64,000 nt of DNA, taken from positions 434,001 through 498,000 of the forward strand of contig PUFA01000022.1 of NCBI GenBank assembly GCA_003508835.1. Direction: 5' to 3'. Position 1 is the stretch's first letter; each line of letters opens with the position of its first letter. This document shows, piece by piece, positions 29,501 to 38,639 of the stretch. The notes beneath the pieces are model-generated. The model saw nothing but the letters and a program-made list of their open reading frames with translations. It was not told where the DNA came from and searched no databases. Source of the DNA: Eonycteris spelaea (lineage: Eukaryota; Chordata; Mammalia; Chiroptera; Pteropodidae). Made by a program: the position numbers and the translations under genes.

Positions 29501-31069
29501 ATCTTTCTAACAATGTTTACAGGGAGAGGTAGGACTACATCATACACATTATGACATTTCATCTACCGGCCTCTCAACTTACTACTGCAAGTTCTACAAG
29601 TTCAAGCCTAAAGTTTTTGGCATGAGCAACTTGGAGCTGTTTCACTCAGGATATAGTCTAGTGTCTGTGAGCTGCTGGAGGTATGGAGTTATGTGGCTCT
29701 GATTAAGCTGAAGGAGCATCTCTAAGTTACCTCCTTTTCATCTTTCAAAAGAGTAGTTTGAAGCACAACTTCCTTAAATAAATAAGAAGTAGATCAATGG
29801 AATTGCACCTATGGCCCTTTCAACCCCATTTCCTCCCCTGCGCTTGGATTCAGCCTGAGACAAGCTCTTCCTTGCACCAGAGTTCTGCCTGTTCCCTGTT
29901 GACCCACACAGCTGCTGGGGAGCGTGACCCCCTGGCATAGTTCTAGGAGCTCAAATGATCGATGCTTATTAACTATCTGCATCCCAAAACAACCAAATGA
30001 TGCTTTTAAGCTTGGAAAATAAGTCATATATTATAAGTCTCTAGGTCTATTGGCATAAAAGATGTGTAAGTCCCAAATTTCACTTTATACTTTCCAGGAG
30101 GAAGAATTTTGTCTAGACTGCTACTAATAGCTACAGTTTATATGGTATTGACATATACCAGATACTGTTATGAGTCCTTTACATTTATTCATTAATCCTC
30201 AAAAACTGTATGAAGTATACAGTCATTCACAGAAGTAGGTGAGAAACTGAGTCACAATTAGAGTAGGTAACTTGCCCAAGATCACAAAAGCCAGGACATA
30301 ACAGAGCTTTCGGTTCAGATCATTGGCCCTAGGGTCTGTGCTGTTGATTAGTGCTATGCTACCTCTCAGAGATGGACCCTTGGGAATTTTCCTAAAAATA
30401 ATAAAGGAGTTTTTAAAAGTGGGCCCCTCTGAAATAAATTTTGACAATTTGCATGGTATATAATCCAGTATCTCTAGAGTGTTACATTTTCAAATAAAAC
30501 AGTAAATCAACATAATCTTGTTTTAAAACTGTACCAGCAATAAAGTAAGAATATTATTACTCTTCCCACTCCCTCTCTCCCCAAACACAGACAGATACAT
30601 ATAAAAATATATACAGACAAAGACATTTTGCAGAAGCCCCATTATCAAACTTGGGCTTTTACAAAACGCATTGAAGTTACTAATTCTTTTTCTCAGATGA
30701 GATGCTATTAATACAGTCAGTGTGCAAATTTTCATACTATTTTTATCAAAAGAAATTGAACTTAGAAAGTTGCACTTACCTTGGGCATGTGAAATTTAAA
30801 GGTGAGCATACTGGAGAGTTCGTGTTTTTCTTGGAATTCTGAGAAACATAACAGATTGTTATCAAAAAGTGAACTCCAGTTAGAAAAATTAATAACTTCA
30901 GAAGGAAAGGAAAGAGACTTACATTAATTGTGTTCAAAAGCAGCTGTAAGTCCTTCAGCAAATGCTCCAGCTGTTGCTGTGTTTCCTTCCTAGAGCTTGA
31001 AGTAGGTGCACCGTCTGCCACCAGTGCAAGAGTTAGTGCGATGCAAGACAAGAAGTACATCTTGTGCAT
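26443..31069 (-). CDS. IL2: IL2 (interleukin-2), four exons; reading frame broken in exon 2 as given
   Basis: Exons on the minus strand: 31069-30923 (147 nt), 30838-30780 (59 nt), 28443-28300 (144 nt), 26553-26443 (111 nt). Human IL2 has 147/60/144/111, so the match is exact except for exon 2. IL-2 is the secreted four-helix T-cell growth factor that signals through IL2RA/IL2RB/IL2RG. Visible features are a 20-residue signal peptide ending in ADG before mature APTSSS, the helix A segment [12 protein letters not shown], Cys58 (HLQC) and Cys105 (STCD) for the disulfide, SNINVT in helix C with an N-glycosylation sequon, and the C-terminal [15 protein letters not shown]. All introns have GT/AG ends. 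As written the spliced CDS is 461 nt: the frame shifts in exon 2 and stops four codons past the exon 2/3 junction (about 72 residues). One extra base in the T run at 30825-30829 (plus strand) would give a 153-residue protein, the human length. Gene identity is certain; whether it is functional is open. Confidence 0.97.
26554..28299 (-). other. IL2: IL2 intron 3, 1.7 kb
   Basis: It is slightly shorter than human intron 3 and AT-rich. It holds a small tandem repeat at 27257-27303 and no recognised transposon. Confidence 0.8.
27257..27303 (+). repeat. Three tandem copies of a 15-16 bp unit in IL2 intron 3
   Basis: TTGAAGTAATTTCTA(G) occurs three times head to tail at 27257-27271, 27272-27287 and 27288-27303. 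The copies are identical apart from the last base, so the expansion looks recent. Confidence 0.9.
28300..28443 (-). CDS. IL2: IL2 exon 3
   Basis: This 144 nt exon (48 codons) runs between TTCAAG and [26 protein letters not shown] then [20 protein letters not shown] and NVTAQKLK. Cys58 is kept. Asn88 (receptor contact) is kept, and NVT forms an N-linked glycosylation sequon that human IL-2 lacks but several laurasiatherian IL-2s have. It is intact in the expected phase 0. Confidence 0.96.
28444..30779 (-). other. IL2: IL2 intron 2, 2.3 kb
   Basis: Its size is close to that of human intron 2. It contains MIR-like pieces near 28860-28930, 29160-29290 and 30140-30335. The rest is AT-rich with no other recognised element. 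Confidence 0.8.
30140..30335 (+). mobile_element. MIR SINE fragment in IL2 intron 2
   Basis: It shows the MIR order on the plus strand: CAGATACTGTTATGAGTCC, TTCATTAATCCTCAAAAAC, GAGAAACTGAGTCACAATTA, GGTAACTTGCCCAAGATCAC and a GAGCTTTCGGTTCAGATC end. Confidence 0.7.
30780..30838 (-). CDS. IL2: IL2 exon 2, 59 nt and out of frame
   Basis: The acceptor is TTTCTCAG (30839-30846) and the donor GTAAGT (30779-30774). The family exon is 60 nt and phase 0 at both ends. In the frame carried from exon 1 it reads [15 protein letters not shown], which is not IL-2. In the shifted frame it reads [15 protein letters not shown], which clearly is (human has KLTRMLTFKFYMPKK). The shift therefore lies between the acceptor and the CTCTCC motif, most simply in the five-base run at 30825-30829. 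Confidence 0.93.
30839..30922 (-). other. IL2: IL2 intron 1, 84 nt
   Basis: A short intron as in other mammals, with GTAAGT and TTTCTCAG ends. The donor region reads GTAAGTCT, so a second GT lies four bases inside the intron (a tandem GTNNGT arrangement). Confidence 0.9.
30923..31069 (-). CDS. IL2: IL2 exon 1, coding part
   Basis: It has 49 codons from ATG (31069-31067; A at -3 gives a fair Kozak context) to ...LLLNTIN at donor GTAAGT (30922-30917). It encodes the signal peptide and helix A. Receptor-contact residues His16 and Asp20 (mature human numbering) are kept; position 19 is Lys rather than Leu. A second in-frame ATG lies at codon 4, as in human. Confidence 0.97.
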
Positions 31070-31116
31070 CGTGACAGGACTTGAGGTTACTGTGAGTAGT
31101 GATTAGAGAGGCTGAT
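31070..31116 (-). promoter_or_regulatory. IL2: IL2 5' untranslated region and inferred start site
   Basis: Aligning with the human leader (TAATCACTACTCACAGTAAC is shared) puts the transcription start at about 31116. This gives a 47 nt leader and a start site 32 nt from the TATA box. The position is inferred from similarity, not measured. Confidence 0.8.
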
Positions 31117-31141
31117 GGGAAGCTCTTGAACAAGAGGAGCA

Positions 31142-31148
31142 ATTTATA
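31142..31148 (-). promoter_or_regulatory. IL2: IL2 TATA box
   Basis: TATAAAT on the minus strand, within AACAGTATAAATTGC, a sequence shared with human IL2. Confidence 0.92.
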
Positions 31149-31159
31149 CTGTTAATTCT

Positions 31160-31205
31160 GGAAAAATATCATGGGGGTGTCAAAATGTTTTACATATTAC
31201 ACATA
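31160..31205 (-). promoter_or_regulatory. IL2: IL2 proximal promoter: NFAT site and octamer/ARRE-1 region
   Basis: On the minus strand TGTGTAATATGTAAAACA (ARRE-1 region, where Oct and AP-1/NFAT factors bind in human) is followed by TTTTGACACCCCCAT and the NFAT-type ATTTTTCC (31167-31160). It differs from human at only one or two bases. Factor binding is known for human and mouse and inferred here. Confidence 0.85.
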
Positions 31206-31244
31206 TTTTCAAAGATTCTACCTGTGGCAAAAAGCATTACCTTT

Positions 31245-31280
31245 ATTTTTCCTCTTCTGATGACTCTTTGGAATTTCTTT
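31245..31280 (-). promoter_or_regulatory. IL2: IL2 CD28 response element with AP-1 and NFAT sites
   Basis: On the minus strand the CD28RE AAAGAAATTCC (31280-31270) abuts AGAGTCA (31267-31261, AP-1-like) and then GAGGAAAAAT (31254-31245, NFAT). The order and spacing are those of the human composite element that integrates TCR and CD28 signals through Rel and AP-1 factors. Confidence 0.9.
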
Positions 31281-31310
31281 AAACCCCCATAAACTGACTG
31301 AATGGATTTA

Positions 31311-31321
31311 GGTGAAATCCC
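31311..31321 (-). promoter_or_regulatory. IL2: IL2 NF-kB site
   Basis: GGGATTTCACC on the minus strand, identical to the human IL2 kB element, and followed by the same TAAATCCATTCAGTCAGT type of sequence. Confidence 0.88.
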
Positions 31322-31371
31322 TCTTGGTTACATTAGCCCACACTTAGGTAGCAGTTCCAATTCATACGCCT

Positions 31372-31401
31372 AACGCCTTCTGTATGAAACAGTTTTTCCT
31401 C
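31372..31401 (-). promoter_or_regulatory. IL2: IL2 distal NFAT/AP-1 composite (ARRE-2)
   Basis: On the minus strand GAGGAAAAACTGTTTCAT (from 31401), then ACAGAAGGCGTT. This is the classic cooperative NFAT-AP-1 site about 270-285 bp upstream of the start site, and it reads as in human. In resting T cells the promoter is silent; it is induced by calcineurin and MAP kinase signalling. Confidence 0.92.
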
Positions 31402-32929
31402 TCTCCTTCTTTAAAGGGGTGGGGATACAAAAGTGGCTCATGAAAATTTTCTCTTTGTCATAAAACTGCTGAACTTGTGAAGCACCATGCTGTGGTGGAC
31501 AAGAGCCAGAGTAAATAGTTGAAAAGAATAAATTTTTAGATTTGTTGATTAAACAGGAAGAATATTGGTTTCCTGTTTCAGGATGGTTTTACCTTTTTAT
31601 CTACTCAGTGACTGAGCTAATGCATGCAACATGATAGAATGCTTCTTATAGAATCAGCTACAGAAATATTAAGATTAGAATATATAAAATGGTCAGTGAG
31701 CTTGAGGTACTGTTTTATGCTATTTTAATCTTAATATGTTACTTCTTTCTGTTTAAATCTCTTACTTTGTTGTACTTTTTTTTTTTTTTATAAAAAGTAT
31801 GTTGTTAAACACTCAGAAAAGGTTTTGCATCCAAAGTCACTGATACTAGTTTTATGTGTGTGTGTGTGTGAGTGACAGATTTTTTTGCTCCTATTTCTGG
31901 TGGGCATCAAGGGGATAGAATGAGAGTTGGAATGTTGCCAAACCCCAGGATGCCTTCCTTCCTCTAGGTTTCTCAGGGACCACCTGAGCTTTCAGGTCTC
32001 CCTCCACCAACCATGTACATTTCATTTGTCTCTATGTATATTGAACAGGTTGCTTATATTTCTTTAAGACAGAAAAACAGGCATAACAATAGGAATCTCA
32101 AGTTTTTCTTTCTGTAGGATGCTTACTCACTGGACTTTCTGGGGACCATTTACATTCTTTGGGAGTGATTGGCCAGCATGTGGTGTACTGTTACTGGCCC
32201 AGTTAGTGTGGCTGCAGGGAGAGAGGCATGGCGGGGGTGGCCCAGAAGGACACGGTGGGCCAGGGGAGAGGAGGGCCGCGTGTGTGCACGCCTTGTGGAG
32301 TGAGAGCAGGTCTCAGAGCAGGGGGACCTGGGCTCATGCGTTCTGTAACACAGAGGCCAGCACTTAGAAACACAAGTTACTGAGAGGGGTATCCCTTACC
32401 TCTCCTGGAACACCTTTGTGAAAAGTGGGTAAAATACTACAAACATCTTGTGACAAGCAAATGCTCAGAGCAGGCTTTGCGTTCAAGGGTACTGATGCTA
32501 GTTTTATAATAGACTTCACATGTGTTGTAAGTAAACCAATCCATATGTTTCTTTTTTATCTTTTTACCTCTTTGATAGATTTATCCTCTAAAGCACCCGG
32601 GACACGATTAGCGTAACAATAATAGTTACGGAATAAGAACCGTGTTGTTCAGTTGGTGCATTGGGTAGGGTCCTGGGGTGTGTGTGAGCTGTGCTCCGGT
32701 GAGGTGCACAGCCGGCCGAGTGAGGGTGGGCAGGTGCTTCTCATGCAAAGTGGGGAGAATTGAAGATATCCACTCAGAGAGATCGCTTGTAACTTCTCCA
32801 TTTTTAGTCCCTTATACATTTTTTGCCTAATCTTTGAACACTCATCCAGCGCTTATAACACCCAAAGGTATATAGAATGGGATTCAAAAAAGCACAACAT
32901 GCAGGCACCCAGCCTCGCTGAAGCCTTGC

Positions 32930-33070
32930 AGCCAACCTGTGAGGTGATGCTTCCCATTCTGTGGGTAGAAAACTGAAGCTCAGAGAAGGTAGGTAGTTTG
33001 TTCTAGGTCCTTCCACCCTTACTGCCAGGAAGGGGCAGGGCAAGGATTTGAAACCAGAATATTCTTACTT
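32930..33070 (+). mobile_element. MIR SINE fragment
   Basis: It shows GAAAACTGAAGCTCAGAGAA, a GTTCTAGGTCC stretch, then GGGCAAGGATTTGAAACCAG, the MIR 3' half in its usual order. Confidence 0.65.
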
Positions 33071-34649
33071 CAAAGTCCGCTCTCTACCATTTGTATTGCT
33101 TCTCAAAGGACCCAATGTGTGGCAGGGAAGACGTGCGGAGAAGCAAGTGTGGTTCTGGGCAAAAGGTGGAGCGCTGCCTCCAGAGAGGTGGGCACAGAGG
33201 GTCTTGAAGAAGGGCAGACCTTAACTGGGTTTTGACAGCATGCCCAACTGTAGATTCGCAACTCCAGGAGCAGGAGGGGGTGGGGAGGCCAGCAGCATTA
33301 AGCATTCTAAGGAGCACTTAATAAGTGTACTTGCAAAAAAAAAAAAAAAAACCAGAAAAAATGGTTTGGTGCTATTTATGCATTTGGCAGTATTCTGAAG
33401 AACATAAAACATCTTACTGAAATTAAAAATTAGCATTATAGTTTTTCAGGCGGAAAAAAATGAAGGAAAAGCCAGATTAGAGACAAATGATCTTTTCATT
33501 TAGAAAAGAGTAGAGAAGGGTTAGGGACAAATCGTCTTTTCTTTTTATTACTAAAACATGCAAATTGTCTCTCTGTACCTTTTAAATCAAAACCACAAAA
33601 TTAGTGTCAGTTCTAAGGGAAAGGCTATTCAGTGATCTTGTTTCACTTCTCTAAAGATTTCAGTGTCTCATCCCAGCATCACCAGCTCAGGCCTCTACCC
33701 TTCCAGAATGGAAGGATTCAGGCCCACGCATTTCTCCGTGTGGGGCTTTTCCCGTGAGGCTTTTGATGTCCTCATAGTCTTGATATTTATATTTCTCCAG
33801 CTATTTCCATTAGAGCATGGGTCAGCATATGGCTGCATTTATGGGAGGGGTCCTGTCGAAATATTAGTGCACAGTGGGCACCCCTATGGAAGTCGGCCTT
33901 ACAATTTCTTGAAATGCTTGGGGAGAAAGCTCCCTCACGCTGTGGCGCTCGGCGTACTTTCGCTTTTCAACTTGTCTGACACATCAGCTGGCTTTTCTGG
34001 CTGCAGTGGTGATAAAAGTCAGTAGTAGACTGCTAACTACCACATGTGTCACACACCCCACTTCCCCTTCGAAAAGAAATTTTTTCTATCCAGTAATAAT
34101 CTAGTTTAGTTGCTTATTGGCATTGTTTGTGACTCAGCCTCTCAGACTCATGAGCAGCTCAAGCTCTGAGAAAGGAACCTGGTGCCTGGAGCTGCCCCTC
34201 GAGGGGCTGGGCAGCGCCTTGCGCTCGCTGTCCGTCCATCACAGCTGATGTTCAAGGACTCCACCACCGGCGGGAACTTCTCCCTGCCCCTCTCTCACAG
34301 CTTGATAAACTTCGATTTGGACTGGCTCTTGAATGTCTGTCTTAACACATCTCTCACCTCTTTCTCTAAAGGCCTCTTGGCTTTTCAAGAAGCAGTTCTC
34401 TCTCTTAGATGCTAGGACATAGTGTTGGGTAATCTCCACCCAGAGAGACAGCAGCTCGGAGCCCGGGGTTTCCCATGAAAACCCAATTTCCGCAGGCGAG
34501 GTTTGGTGTCCGGTGTTTGGCCTTACCAGCCCTGTGTGATGCCTTTGCAGGTCTGCCCATCTGTGGACCACAGTTAAGTCTCACTCGTGTGTGCTCCTCT
34601 TCCTGTGGTAAATTGTAATGATGCTCATAACCTTTTGGAATGGAAGAAT

Positions 34650-34755
34650 TATTTCCTTGGTACTTAAATTTGGCAAGGCACCTTTTACTGATAAGAAACT
34701 TCACATGTGTAGAGATTAAGTGACTTGCCCAAGATCACATTCTTAAACTAGAGGT
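34650..34755 (+). mobile_element. MIR SINE fragment
   Basis: GAGATTAAGTGACTTGCCCA followed by AGATCACATTCTTAAACTAG is the MIR signature segment. Confidence 0.6.
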
Positions 34756-35254
34756 GGTTAGAGCAACAACTCAAGCCTTCTTGCCCCATAGTGCTCTCAT
34801 TTATTTCCCATCTAAAGTAGTGATGCCAAATCCTAGGCCCACGTGGGCCTATAGAGGAGGCTGGATTAGGTTCCTCCTCCTATTCTATCTCGCTTCACTG
34901 TCAGCGTCGCCCACCTTCACCTGGCCAACACCTTGTCTGGGCAGCTTTACGACTTCTAAGAACTTAGAGCAGCTGAATTCACACAGTAGCTGCAAAAGCA
35001 AGGTTTTGCTCATGTTTCGAATCTCTTTCTGGAGTCCAGGGCACCAGGGCACTCGATGTTTGCTGACACTTAAGGTTTTTGATGCTTATTCTGAAATTTC
35101 TTAACAACTTCATACTCCGTATCAGTGGCATGCACCTCTTTTGCTGTACCACACACATAGTCTCCACATTCTTAAACAGGGGATGGGGTGAGAGGGGGAA
35201 AGGGAAGGGAGTGGGGAAGGGCACGCTGATTGGTGGCTGTCCTGCTACGCTCAG

Positions 35255-35440
35255 GTTCACGCTTGGAACTGGGAGTCAGCCAGACCCGGGCACAAGTCTT
35301 ATTTATCACTCACTGGCTGTGTGACTGAACAGATTACTTATCCTCCCTGAACCATTTCTAAAATGACAATATGGACCTCACTGGATTCTTAGGAATGACG
35401 AGCAAGGTAGCGTAAATGAAAGCACACAGCACTAGTCTGT
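35255..35440 (-). mobile_element. MIR SINE fragment
   Basis: The plus strand reads GGGAGTCAGCCAGACCCGGG, CACTGGCTGTGTGACTGAAC, ACTTATCCTCCCTGAACC, TAAAATGACAATATGGACCT: MIR in the opposite orientation to the copies above. Confidence 0.65.
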
Positions 35441-36240
35441 CAGCTTTGAATGAATGAGAGACCCCACGACCTATTTCTGATGTGCTACACCCTCCTCCTT
35501 TTCTACCAAGGTATGTTTTAAATAATAGCATTTACTTTGCATAATTTCTTGATATCATCTAGGTTTACCAGTCTACCCTAATCTAAGGATTGAGGAAGAG
35601 ACAGTACTATGCCAGCATTGCCCAGATTAAACTCAGAGAAAATCTAATTCGCCAAATAATTTTAGTCACTCTTTATGGTTACTAGATGTATGTGTAACAG
35701 AGCTATCATTCCACACCATGTCAACTCCATCTAAGGGCCCCTGTCTTCGAGGGGCTTGGCTGAGACCAAATCCCCTCCCCTGCCCCCAGCCCAGCTGTGA
35801 TAAAAGGCAGATTAATAGGGGGAAAAATAGACAATTTAAAATACGTATGTACTTACCTACGGGAGCCCCATGAAGATGTGAGATTTAAAGGCGGCCAGGC
35901 CATTGAGGCTTATGTACCATCCTGAGCCGACGAAAAGGGGTCTTGTCCTTTAATGGGGAAAAGGGAGAGGCAATTCATGGGAAGGTTAGAACAGTAACTG
36001 TTTGGAAAACAAAGGTTGCCCTGCCCTGCAGGTGACTCTCTCAGGTGTCAGTTATCTCTGGTCATAGCTCTCTTCCTGGTACAGGACCCCTTTCCAATGT
36101 AAATTTCCTTCACCATCAAATTTGGCCTATCTTGAGCTGTAAAACAGAAAAATATACAGGGATGTTTTAAAATAAGACAGTAAATGCAAGGGGATTGGTA
36201 GGCAGTTAATTGCAAAAGGTAAAATTTGCTAGCTTCTACT

Positions 36241-37565
36241 GGCATAAGTATAGACATAGATCAATGGAATAGAATTGAGATATAAACCTTTACATTTATG
36301 GTCAATTGATTTTTTGATAAAGGGCCAAGACAATTCAATGGAGGAAGGATAGTCTTTTCTACAATTGGTGCTGAGACAATTGAGTATCTTCATGCAAAAG
36401 AATGAAGGTAGACCCCTGCTTCACACCACATGCAAGCATTGACTCAAAACAGATCGTAGACCTAAATTTTAGAGCTAAACCTGTAAACTTAGAATAAACC
36501 TAGGTCTAAATGTTTTTTGCTTTGAATTAGGCAGTGGTTTCTCAAATATGTCACTAAAACCAAAATGAAAATGAAAAATATTGGACTTTATCAAAATGTA
36601 AAATTTATATTCTTCAAAGGAGATTATAAAAGTGAAGACAATCCATGGAATGGGAGAAAACATTTGCAGATCACGTGTCTTATCAGTGATTTCTATCCAG
36701 AATGTATAAAAAACTCTTGCAACTCAATAAAAAGACCAATAACCCAACTTAAATGTAGCCAAAAGATTTGAATACGCATTTCTTAAAAATAGATGTGCAC
36801 GTGACCAAAAAGCACATAAAAAAGTACTTATTACCGTGAATCATTACGGAAAGGCAGGCCAGACCACAGTGAGCAGCCTCTTTATACCCATCAGGATAAC
36901 TAAAAAAAAAACACATAGCAGGTATTGGCAAGGAGGTGAAAAAGCTGAAACCACAATGTATTGCTGATGAGAGTGTAAAATAATGGTAAGCTGCTTTGGA
37001 AAACACTTTGGCAGTTTTTCAAAATATTAAAAATAAGGGTACGGTATCATCCAGCAATTCTACCTGAGAGAAATGAAAAATAGGCACACAAAAACTTGTA
37101 CATAGATGTTCATCGCAGCATTAATCAAAATAGGCGAACAGTGGAAGCAACCCAAATGCTCATCAACTGACACATGGGTAAATAACCGTGGTCGATCCAT
37201 ACAATGTAACATTGTTCGGCAATAAAAATACTGAAGTTCTGAACCATTTTATAGCACAGGAGAGCCTTGATAACGTTAGGCTAATTTCAAGAACCTGGTC
37301 ACAAAAGGCCAAATATTGTATGATTCCATTTATGAAATGTTCAGAAAAAGTGAATCCATGGTGGCAAGAAGTAGGCTCGTGGTTTCCTGGCACTGGGACG
37401 GGAGGATGGAGGGTGACTGCTAATGGGGTGGGGCTTCTTACTGGGGTGATGACAATGTTCTAAACTTACGGTGACAATGGCTGCACGATTTTGTGAATAT
37501 ACTAAAAACCACTAAATTTTACACTTATGATATGTTAATTATGTCTCAAAGCTGTTAAAAAAATT
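36241..37565 (+). mobile_element. 5'-truncated L1, ORF2 3' end plus 3' untranslated region
   Basis: It starts inside ORF2 (ATAGACATAGATCAATGGAA near 36249) and follows the L1 order: GTCAATTGATTTTTTGATAA, TTCTACAATTGGTGCTGAGA, GGACTTTATCAAAATGTAAA, TCTTGCAACTCAATAAAAAG, CAGCAATTCTACCTGAGAGA, a CTCATCAACTGACACATGGG block and an end at about 37565. Multiple stops show it is a fossil. Confidence 0.85.
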
Positions 37566-38639
37566 TTGCTAGATTCACAGTTGTGGTTGAAACACACACG
37601 GTGTGCTTTTGGTTTGTGGCTGTGCTGAAATAAGTTAGCAGCCTCGGATGAAACTGTTTATCTCTAAGAATTGTGTATATAATGAGCAAATATAAAACAA
37701 TAGTGTTCTAATTAAGAAGAATGAACTAAATAAAATTTATATTGTCTTTATTAAATAGTAAGATACCACATGACATTCAATCACTACTACTGTTGCCAAT
37801 TATTGTCACCTAATTAAGTTCCAAACATTGCAGATGTGGTAATGCTTTTTCTTCAAGTAGTAAATATAAATGGTGTCCTTCAATACATCAGTATTTTTTT
37901 TTAATTTTTCAAAGTATATATTAAGATAAATGTACTAACATATACTAAATAATGTGGAAATGGCTCCAGAAAAGACGGTTCAATGATCTTCTCTGTCCCT
38001 TCTTAATGGGATGTAAGTGTTGCTTGGCTATGTATATTGGGCTTAAAATTTCTATCCAAATCATAAATAAGTCAGTAACTAGAAATAGAGCAGGTAAATC
38101 ATTAAATTTATTAAGTTAGTGAAAAATGGTTAACTTCCCACTACCTCAACATTTGTTTTGCTATTCAATCCAAATTATTCAACATGACATTTCTTCTATT
38201 TCTCTAGAGGAACAACAGGAGGGCTTAGGGATGGGGATTGGCATTAGAGAGCTTGGGAAGAAACCTGTCCTCCTACTCAGTGTTCATCCTCAGAGATTCA
38301 CTTTCTGAGAAAAAGCAACACTGCAATGTTAAGTCAGTTTGAGATCTAAGATTGAAAAAAAAACAAAAACAGATAAAACCACAAACGCATGGCATGTAGG
38401 AGAGGTTAATATATTCTATGAATGAACAGTCATAGAAACGGCCATTATCTTTTAATTCTGTCTGCAATATGTGTGTGACTCAAAACTCTTTCATAACTAG
38501 GGGTATTTTTTCATGGACAAACATTTTATTGAATTGGAAAAAATTATTTTATATTTTATAAATGACCATATTAAAGAGATAGTTCAACTATATCTGAACT
38601 CCAATTTCTAAGAATACAAATGCTTTCTGGCATTATTTT
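37566..38639. other. Intergenic, no feature recognised
   Basis: AT-rich sequence between two L1 remnants. Nothing on either strand resembles a gene, splice-site pair or known repeat. Confidence 0.5.

Larger units (their letters stand above)
31402..36240. other. Region upstream of IL2, no gene recognised
   Basis: It contains a (TG)8 run at 31855-31870, a diverged direct repeat (31812-31855 and 32462-32505), an A-run near 33335-33351 and MIR fragments (32930-33070, 34650-34750, 35255-35440). The stretch 35730-36240 looks repeat-like but I cannot name it. A 120-codon open frame at 33663-34025 has no recognisable domain, Kozak context or splice support and is not called. Confidence 0.55.

Noticed and set aside
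30776..31069. Reading straight through IL2 exon 1 into exon 2 as one 97-codon frame
   Set aside because: The frame happens to run through the short intron 1, but the donor and acceptor are canonical and conserved, so the intron should be removed.
33663..34025. A 120-codon open frame upstream of IL2
   Set aside because: No recognised domain, no splice support and no homologue that I know; kept only as an unlikely candidate.
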